Origin: Sanguinoderma infundibulare | Taxonomy: Eukaryota; Basidiomycota; Agaricomycetes; Polyporales; Polyporaceae | Direction of reading: 5' to 3' | NCBI GenBank assembly: GCA_032821775.1 | Contig: JAVLRN010000001.1 | Coordinates: 4,464,001 to 4,528,000, forward strand | Length of the DNA stretch: 64,000 nucleotides | Notes under the pieces: model-generated | The model's input: the letters and a program-made list of their open reading frames with translations, nothing else | What the model was told of the DNA's origin: nothing | Database searches by the model: none | Translations under genes and position numbers: made by a program | Part shown: positions 56,101 to 64,000 of the stretch, piece by piece | How the letters are laid out: each line of letters starts with the position of its first letter | Numbering within the stretch: the stretch's first letter is position 1

Positions 56101-58198
56101 CTCGTCGTCAATGGGCGTGGCTGCGGCTGGGCATCAGGAAGCAGGATTCGAATTCGAGCCGGGGGAGTACTCTGCCGCGGCTTTGGGTCGAGTCTGCCTT
56201 TCCACGCTCGCCCGTCCTTGAGCGACGGAGCGTTACGAGGCGTCCGCGGTCCTTGGTATCATCGCCCGCGCTGAATGGAGGCCGTTAAGGTTGGGGGGAG
56301 CATCGCTCGCTCGTGCGCCGTTCATTCCGGAGGATCGCATCAGCGAGCCCGGGGCCAAGGCATCCACCTCTGAATAGCAATCCCGCCAGCACGGGAACCC
56401 GCAGGAATGCCACCTGAATCCAGGACCCGAGCGCGACTGTAACTGTACCCGTGCCTTCCGAACGGGACGCCAGCTTCTGGGTCCGCGTACGTGCGGTGAG
56501 GTCGGACGCGGTTCTGGTCCTGGTCCTGGTCCTTGGCGGCAGGTACGGACATGCGTACGCTACTGTACGGACTGCTGTACAAACGTAGGGTCGACCCGAT
56601 GACGGTGATGACGCGCCTCGGGTCCAGGATCGAGCACTAGTTCGTAGTCGAACGTAACGTCCGAGTCCGATGGCGGATCGGACAAAGGCTGGCTTCGCCC
56701 GCCCGCGCACGATTGGCTACGGTGCATCGATTGTTTGCCGGGGTCCGATAGTGCGGGGGAGGGATCGCCGGCTATAGCGTCGCGCGTATGTCAGTGCCTC
56801 CCGAGCGGCCGCTGGAGAGTGCACTAGTGCACTAGCGCGAATGCGAAGCCTAAGGATCCGACGCGTCTCTGGTCGGACGGTCGCCCCAAGCGGTATCATG
56901 CACTATGCAGCTGCCCAGCCGCGCAAGCTGAGAAGGGCAGGGTGCAGGGCTCGCTGCTCGTGCATTAGACGCGGTGTTCTGCGCAGAACGACGGAGTACG
57001 TACTTGGGGTACCTATCGCTCGCCTCGCGCGACGGACGCCGGTCCCTTTCAACTGTGTCCCTGGGCCTGGCGTACGACATACAGTGCCGCTTGAGCTTGA
57101 CTTACCAAGCATGTAGCGTCGCGAGCAAACCGGGCCGCTTCCCTGCTCGCGTGAGGTCCCGAGTCTGAATGCAACTGGGGGTTTCAGGAAGCAAACGCAC
57201 CGGGCGTAGTAGCTCAAGCTCAAGCTCACGGGCCCGGGAGCTGGGCGCGAGAACGGGGAGGGACGGATATCGATGCGTCGCGAGTACTTACTTGCTGGAT
57301 GCGGACGACGGCGTGCATGCTGGCGAGTCGCTGCTGCCCCTTAGCCTTGTTCGGGACGTACCATGCCACCGGCATCTTGATAGGTCAGCGCGCCGGCTCC
57401 CGATAGGGCATCGTGCACATGCACCGTGGGTGGGCGGGCGGGCGAGCTTGCGTGCGTGAGTGCGGCTCGAGAAGAGTTCGGATTCACAGAGTGGTGCGGC
57501 GCCGACGGACGTGTGCCGATCGAAGCGTAGGAGGGGGAGCGATTTCGTCGGGCGGTGGCCGACGCGGACGGGTGGGCGAAGACTCGGACTGTCAATGTTA
57601 ATATCGCGGTCAGTGCGGTTGTGGGGGGTTACGTACGTGCACGCCGTGCGTGTCCGTGAATTTGACCAGGTGAGCGCGATAGATTGTCGTTCCGCGGCCG
57701 CTGGGCACAAGCTGACTGCGCATAAGTATCATAGAACGATTCCAGCGTGCGGCAACCAATAATCTCATGACAAGGCAGGGTCGAATGGGACGACAGCGGA
57801 ATTGAGAAGCGTTCGGCGTGGGAGGGGGCACTCACATCGTCTGAATCGCGTTCCATGTCGAATTCGGTGCTCGCTCTGTTTGGGCATAGCACGCGCGCCG
57901 GTGGCTTTTGTACATATGTCGACTCCAGCCGGGCGGGTTCGCAGGCTCAGGCTGACATGTCGTTTGAAACCGAGGGTTGGGAGAAAGGTGGGGCGGGTCG
58001 ACTCTCATCCCAGGGATGTTGCCATGGAAATTCGTCAATGCGGCGGGTGTACGTACGTATGGTATGTACATACGTGTTGAGGGGACAGTCGATTGTTCCA
58101 GTTCAATTGGCGCCCCAGGGCCGGGCAACCCACGTTTGGACGAAGCCCGGCCGCCTCTCCGGGCGGACAATCCAGAGCGCCATAGGACGCCAGGACTC
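53160..58198. other. Gene-poor GC-rich region
   Basis: About 5 kb in which I recognise no gene. The longest frame (53696-54550, plus strand) has no motif, although a possible intron (gtgagt..ggcag, about 53540-53575) and the stretch LRWLAEAAFRAGGVEADWRK look protein-like. A (GC)n run lies at 54377-54391. Between 56.0 and 57.9 kb Arg-rich frames occur on both strands, as expected of non-coding GC-rich DNA. Confidence 0.45.
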
Positions 58199-58201
58199 TA
58201 A

Positions 58202-59308
58202 CAGTGCTTTGCATAATTCCGTGAACACGCCATTTCTTTTTTCGCCAGGCGTCCAGCCTCCATATTTAGTAGGCATCAGTCACCAGCGGCTGATGTGACA
58301 GTATCCGCCGTCACAGGGCGCGGGCGAGGACACTCCAACATACTCGCGCTCCCCAGAAAAACTACCCGCGAGCCCCAGGAGGAAGCGCGAGGGACAAGAG
58401 AAAGTACAAATGTTCAATCCAGCCCATTCCCCTTCCCGCGCCGAACGACTATGATGCGCGCAGAACTCAGGCCTGTTGTCGAGGTTTCGACTGGTTGAGG
58501 GTGCGCCGTGGTGGACCACGCTCTGCGCGAACACGCGCATGACAAGGGACACTCGAGGACTAGTCGCGCATTGAAAGACGCGCTGTGGGGACCGAGCACG
58601 AAGTGGAGCTGCAGGAATAACTTGAAGAATTTGAAGCGCCCCGTGCAGACTTGTATCACCGGCACACATGAAGGCACCTGCTCATCGCGGGGCCCCGGAC
58701 TTGCATCAGTAAAGTCGGATTTTGCTTAACGGCTTAACGGCTTAACGGAAAATGGCCATCCTCCCCCCCGGATCTTAGTGGATATCCTAGGCAAACTTCT
58801 ACCTCCAACGTGTCGAGGAGACATCTCTTTATTCCCCGCCGTGTGCCAGTGAGAGTGCGGAGGAGCGGTGCTGGTAGAAGGGAGGTCGTCAGTGGCGGCA
58901 CTTACGGGCGCTTCGAGACCTGCTTACGGCTTATCGGCTTATCGTGCTTAATGGCTGCTTAACGTGCTTAACGGTGCTTAATGGCCCCGTTAAGCACGGT
59001 TAAGCAATTTCCGGAAGTACTGATGTGGTTTCCATGATATCGAAGTTTGCTGACATCGCCTCTGTAGGATGAGGACGCGCAGCCCAGGGGATAGATAGAG
59101 GATGCACATCAGAGCTTATGATGGAAACGACGTCGTGTTTCTTCGCATTTATTGGGCAATATCTGATTGAAAGAGACTACAGGAATTCGGGGGCGAGGGG
59201 TGCGCCGCTCTCGAGAGCGTGAGGCGTTCAGTAGAGCAGTGACCGTGACATCAGAGAATAGGCGCTGAAAGAATTTTCGGCGTGTTCACGGAATTATGCA
59301 AAGCACTG
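58202..59308. mobile_element. 1.1-kb TIR element with TAA target duplication
   Basis: Perfect 30-bp terminal inverted repeats (58202-58231 and 59279-59308, beginning CAGTGCTTTGCATAATTCCG) are flanked by the trinucleotide TAA on both sides (58199-58201 and 59309-59311). The 3-bp TWA-type duplication fits the PIF/Harbinger superfamily. No transposase is encoded, so it is a non-autonomous (MITE-like) element. It contains a smaller repeat-bounded element. Confidence 0.85.
58704..59025. mobile_element. Nested ~320-bp MITE-like element
   Basis: Ends begin CATCAGTA on both sides (inverted), each followed by an imperfect copy of a CGGA..TTGCTTAAC segment. The inside is rich in GCTTAACGG/GCTTAATGG repeats (58732-58750 and 58920-59005). 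No target-site duplication was identified. It interrupts the 1.1-kb element. Confidence 0.55.
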
Positions 59309-59311
59309 TAA

Positions 59312-61017
59312 GTGCTACGTTGGGCTCGCATGAGGAGATGTGCCACCCGGAGAAATAATAACACGGTGAGCGCCCTGGTAGGAGCGGACATGTTAGGTTG
59401 ATTACAGCGGCATAAGACGCGCAATTCTGAAGCCCACCCTCCGGCTTCAACAATTCCTCGCGAGATTCGCGTCGGACCTGGCCTATAAGTACCCAAACAG
59501 TGCGAGCTTGGTTGGGTGCTTATGTCGTAACTATATGTCCCGGACGGCCCTCCTTGTCGCGCGAGAACATGAGCAGGACTCTTCCTTCAGGTCAAGGGGA
59601 GGCGAGTTGAGTGCAGCCCAGCTTTCTCAGTTCGGGGTCTCCATTTGATAGGCGTCGCCGTGAGGTTCGCTCGTCAGACCGAACAGGGCATGAAAGTGCG
59701 CTTTTCTCCGCCCGGGTCCGCGAAGGCTTCTGATGTTTGTTTCTGGCGCGGTGCAAGAAGCATTGAAGAGAAGGAGAAGGCCGGTCCGGGGGCGGGCGTT
59801 GGAAATTCGGCAGGTTCAGATTGAACAGACGAATTCGGACTCAATGCGTGCCTGGGACTCGGACGAGGATGGGATGTTCCGCCTGTGGATGTAAAGATGT
59901 GAGATGGACTGAGCTGTCAGCGAGAGAGACAGAGGTGGTGAACGGGATCTGGGAAGAGACATTTTGGAAAGGCTGGTGAGAACGCGTTGGAGAGACAAGC
60001 ATGTGCATATGCGGATGCGGAATGGGGAAAGGCGTCCGGGGTGAGATGCGGCCGGGTCTGGTCGCTGTCGCAGCAGAAGAGGGCGCCGGAGGGAGAACGG
60101 AGGAGGTGGGCGAAGACAATATGACCGAATGGGAGGGCTGGGCTGGACCCTGACGTGGACGGGTACGTACTGCGAATAACATCATAGGGCGGCGCGAGAG
60201 AAGGCAAAGGACGCTCGCGGGGGAAATAAATGCGGGATGGGCACCTGGAATTCGAACGGACATTGGACGCGCTGGCGAAGCGAGCGGCGAGGGCCGCATG
60301 TCGGCCGGACGCATTTACTATTTCTTGGACTTGGCCGTGGCCGGTGATGGTGTTCTGCGTAGAAGGACGCTATCGTCCATGGAGTGTTCGATGGACACGC
60401 GTGGACGGAGGCTGTTCGGGCACAGCAGACTGGGAACAATGACCAAGGGACGGGGCGATCGAGGAGCAGAGCGAGGGCGATGAGATTCCGGCGGGGACGA
60501 CGGTGCTGGGGGCCGTTGGCGATGAGTGGATCGGCCGCGGGCGAGTACTGGGGGAAGAGATGGGAGAGCTGTGCAGAGGTTGGCAAAGGCAGCGGCAGAT
60601 TCGATTCTGATCTGGGGGCTGGCGAGGCTGGCAGGGACAGCCGGCAAGGGCAGCCACTCGCGCCGGATCAGAGCCCGCTCCGCCGCGTCCGGCTCGCTGG
60701 GTGGGGCGTTTGGCGTGGGCGACTGCACTTGATTCACTTTCCGTACTTGACATCCATCGCACCCAGTCCTTGGCCGCCCTCTGCTTGCGCGACCGCCACA
60801 CGCTCCCTCTCTTCCTACTCTCTCCCAGAACGCCCTCGCACCTTGCTCTTCTCCCTGGCGCCCGCCTGCCACACACCGCTCTCCTCCACCGCCATTCCTT
60901 CCTCTCACCCCTCCCTCATCTTGCCCCTCCTCGTCTCCGCCGCCCCGCCATACGATGCGCACCGCGTCCAACCGCTCCGCCGGCCGCTCCCAGCCCGATC
61001 CTCGCATTCCTCGCGCA
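59312..61017. other. Region upstream of the G-alpha gene
   Basis: No gene is recognised. Minus-strand frames at 59841-60314 and 60318-61007 are Pro/Ser/Arg-rich without motifs. The last 250 bp are pyrimidine-rich (ctctcttcctactctctccc), as in fungal promoters, and end at the G-alpha start. Confidence 0.5.
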
Positions 61018-64000
61018 ATGCCCGATCACGATCCCTTCGCAGACCTCCTCCGTCCGCCTCCCGACGAAACTCCAGAGCAGCGCCAAGCCCGCCTCGACAG
61101 GGAGGAGGAGGCCCGCAAGCGCAGCGAGAACATCGACCGCATGCTCCGGCACGACGACAAGAGCCGCCGCAGGAAAAAGACCGTCAAGGTCCTCCTCCTC
61201 GGCCAGAGCGAGAGCGGCAAGAGCACCACCCTCAAGCGTGAGTCCCTCCCCCTCCCGCGCTCCCGTCTTTCTTATGTCTCCGGCTTGGGGGTCTGTCGGT
61301 GCGTTTGCCCCGCGAGAGTCCCGTTTGTTATATTCCGGATCGTGCGGTACGTCCGCATACAAGGACACCGTGGGGCGCTGTACAAGGTTTACTCGGACGG
61401 CCGAATCTCCAGGCACTGAGCGCGGATACGACACGTCGACGGGTCCGTTACGAGACTTTGCAGTGTCGCCTTGGGACATGTCACAGACACAGCCAGAGAC
61501 TCTGATCGCGAGCTCCTCTTCTCTGACACGAGATCGCCCCCTCCCTCCAAGCGCCCAAAGACGATCGACCGCACTCCCTGCCACGCCCGTCTGCTGAATT
61601 TTATGGTCTCCGGCCGCTCCTGTGCTCGGCCTCGGCTGTCGAGTTTACCTCAAGTCCCAAGGATCGTCCATGCATTTGGGGTTGGGGTTGTCGACATTAC
61701 CTGTGCCACAGTTTCACCACGGTGGTCGTTGAGTATGGGCATGTCTCCACCTCCGGTTCCGCGACTTCGAGGTCTACCTCGAGTTCAACTTTCGAGTCCG
61801 GATCTGAATCGACCACCGATTCATCCGAGACCGATATCCCGCGTGCCGCCTCCGAGCCCGCTATGCGGACGTCCCGAGAGCGTTCAACGCCGCGCGCGTC
61901 GTCCCACAGTGGGGTGTCGAGCGAGGGGTTCCACGCGATCACGCCGGAGGGCTCTTCTCTCTTTCACTCTCCTCTTAGCGGATCCCAGATGGCTTTCATG
62001 CCCTCACCTCCGCCGTACCATTTCAAGCTGTGTTTGTGATAGACCGCATGTTGCTCACCGTTCTCTGTTCGGATAGAGTTCCAGCTGCTGCACACACCCG
62101 CTGCGTTCCACAAGGAACGAATAGCGTGGCGGCTCGTTATCTACCTTAACCTCGTCCGCTCCATCCGCCGGTGAGTCCCCTTCGTGGATGCTGACCCGTG
62201 CTGGTCCATGCTGATCGTCTTCCCGTAAAATGTTGCAGTATCCTCGAGGCTATCGCCCCGGAAGACAACAATGCCCTCGACGAGGACGACTACTTCGGGG
62301 ACAGCACCGAGACCGCATCGATTATCATCTCGGGCGCCGATCGCCCGTCCTCGTTCGCGAACCAGCAGCCCAACTACGAGTCGTACCGCCGCCGCCTCGC
62401 GCCGCTCATGGACCTCGAACAGCGCCTCATCGGCGTCCTCTCCGACCCGGAGGAGAGCGACAGGGAGGCGACCCACCTTCCGGGGAGCTACCCGCACGGG
62501 CACGGACACGCTCACGCGTCCTCGTCGCCATCGCTCATGACCCCCTCGACATCCACTTCGTCCGGGTCGACGACGACGTCCTTCTCGACCTTCGCCCACT
62601 CCCACTCCCACTCCCACTCCCATTCCCTGTCTCACGCCCACTCCTCCACTCACCTGTCCGAGCGCCCGCCTCCGATTGCCATCCCTACAGCATCTGCGGC
62701 CGGTCCCTCACGTCCGCACCCAGGACAAGGGCAGACGTCGCCCCGCTCCCCAACGTCCGCCGCGGCCTCACAGCCGACGCACGAGCTCGCGCTCCGGACG
62801 GGCTCCAAGTGGCGGGAGCGGTTCGCGTTGGGCAAGATCCAGGGCGGGAGCCCGAAGAGCGCGCACTCGGGCGAGCTCGAGGGCTGGTGGGAGGACCCGA
62901 CGGATCCGGTACACGTCCTGAACAGGTGCGCGCCGACGATGACGGAGCTGTGGCGGGACGGTAAGGTGCGGCAGCGACTAGCGGGAAAGGGGATTAGGTT
63001 GGAGGAGAGCAGCGGGTTGTGAGTCGGATCGTCTTTTTTCTGCGGGTGGGCACGGTGCTAACGGATGAACTTTTTTTGCGGGTGAAGCTACTTGGACGAG
63101 ATCGATCGGATAACGGCCAAGATGTACTTTCCGACCGACGGTGAGTTTTGGCTTTATTCGCGCATATAGCCATGGTCTTATACTGTCGGCGGGTTTGAAC
63201 AGACGACGTGCTGAAGGCGCGGCTGAAGACGACGGGGGTCGTGGAGCACAAGTTCACGCTGGCGAAGGACACCGAGTTCCGCGGCGTCCAGTGGGTGATA
63301 TACGACGTCGGCGGCGCGCGAAATCAACGGCAGGCCTGGGCGCCATACTTTGACGACGGTGAGTAGCGTGTCGAGGGCGGACTTGTGCTCAGGGAAGCTG
63401 ACGACAGACCCGACAGTCAACGCCATTATTTTTCTCGCACCCATCAGCGTGTTCGACCAGCAGCTGGCGGAGGTGCGTGCCTGTTCAGGTTCAGGTTCAC
63501 CCGCTAGGAACCGGAACCGCAACGCGGCGGCTGACTGTCGGTTTTTTTCGATCCAGGACCCGAAAGTGAACCGATTGGAGGACTCGTTCATGCTGTGGAA
63601 GTCGGTGATCGAGAGCAGGCTGCTGGCGCACGTGAACATTGTGCTGTTCCTGAACAAGTGCGACCTGTTGAGGAAGAAGCTCGGGAGCGGTGTGCGGCTG
63701 AGCCGCTACATGCCGGCGTACAACCGGCCGAACGACTACGACACTGTATCGCAGTGTACGTCCTTTGCTCGCTTTCGGGTGCCGGACGGACACGGGCACT
63801 GACGTGAGTTTCGCTATACAGACTTCCGGAGCCGATTTGGCGCGATGCACCAACAGCTGTCGCCGGATAAGTCTAGAGAATTGTTCAGTGAGTCGCTTTC
63901 TTCGTCTAAGAAAACGAGACGGAGGTTTTGACATCGTTAATTGCGACAGTCCACTTGACGTCTGTCACCGATACCCCCAAGACGCATACGATAATATCCA
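61018..64000 (+). CDS. Atypical heterotrimeric G-protein alpha subunit (3' end outside window)
   Basis: GTP-binding signal transducer at the plasma membrane. Exons are 61018-61237, 62077-62170, 62239-63018, 63088-63140, 63203-63358, 63408-63472, 63557-63755, 63822-63887 and 63950 onward; phases agree. The P-loop is GQSESGKST (62-70). LKQFQLLHTPAAF follows splicing. A long insert in the helical domain is rich in Ser, Pro and His (HSHSHSHSHS). Switch I is RLKTTG (Arg about 389). Switch II is YDVGGARNQRQAW, with Ala at about 421 where Gln normally drives GTP hydrolysis. NKCD is at about 489-492. An N-terminal MGxxxS myristoylation motif is absent (MPDHDPFAD). The start MPDHDP fits relatives; an upstream in-frame Met at 60955 is unlikely. 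Confidence 0.93.
61722..62039 (+). other. Ser/Thr-rich open frame inside G-alpha intron 1
   Basis: Intron 1 is 839 bp, against about 50-85 bp for the other introns of this gene. It contains a 105-codon frame (SSTFESGSESTTDSSETDIP, GSSLFHSPLSGSQ) whose composition and the pieces ETDIPRAASEPA and ITPEGSS resemble the tails of the two kinases at 18.6 and 21.6 kb. It is probably inserted sequence; the relation to the kinases is tentative. Confidence 0.35.

Noticed and set aside
60318..61241. Long ORFs on both strands before and across the G-alpha start
   Set aside because: They are shadows of the G-alpha first exon and its pyrimidine-rich promoter, with Pro/Ser/Arg composition and no family features.
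1..64000. CRISPR arrays, operons, bacterial ribosome-binding sites
   Set aside because: The window is eukaryotic: spliceosomal introns throughout and no regularly spaced direct repeats of CRISPR type.

Overview
This window is genomic DNA of a filamentous basidiomycete, most likely an Agaricomycete (mushroom or bracket fungus). The evidence is intron-dense genes with 45-75 bp GT..AG introns, a DUF6534-type membrane protein, a mushroom-type HNH protein, an atypical G-alpha and a GC-rich coding bias. Gene models were spliced by eye from the sequence, so exon borders are inferences unless stated.

Layout. 1-7.7 kb: a dienelactone hydrolase (-), an Ent1/Ent2-type epsin (-), and a broken CCT-gamma chaperonin fragment (+). 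7.7-10.3 kb: a 20-exon DUF6534 membrane protein (+). 10.4-15.7 kb: decaying F-box/LRR-like genes in two convergent pairs, preceded by a tRNA-Asp pseudogene. 16.4-17.4 kb: a UbiA-type prenyltransferase (+). 17.7-23.3 kb: a tandem duplication carrying two Ran1/Sks1-like Ser/Thr kinases with their promoters. 23.9-25.2 kb: an HNH protein (-). 25.9-32.7 kb: a 6.74 kb element bounded by ~36 bp terminal inverted repeats. It holds no visible transposase but carries fragments of several unrelated host genes (bZIP, MADS-box, HSF-like, carboxylesterase, subtilase, others). 33.3 kb: a long near-perfect palindrome. 33.6-34.8 kb: two unrecognised ORFs. 35.3-41.0 kb: the ISWI chromatin-remodelling ATPase, whose 5' part holds an inverted CAF-1 large-subunit fragment. 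41.2-47.2 kb: a complete hAT transposon with a perfect 8 bp target-site duplication. 47.4-50.1 kb: an inverted copy of the 10.5-13.3 kb block, ending in an intact intron-containing tRNA-Asp(GTC). 50.2-51.0 kb: a mitochondrial RidA/Mmf1 protein. 51-61 kb: a gene-poor stretch with an inverted duplication and a 1.1 kb TIR element containing a smaller one. 61.0 kb to the window end: an atypical G-protein alpha subunit, cut off by the window edge.

The housekeeping genes (epsin, ISWI, RidA, G-alpha, UbiA) are unrelated in function and do not form a cluster. The striking theme is genome remodelling: TIR elements, captured or inserted gene fragments, tandem and inverted duplications, and paralogs at different stages of decay.
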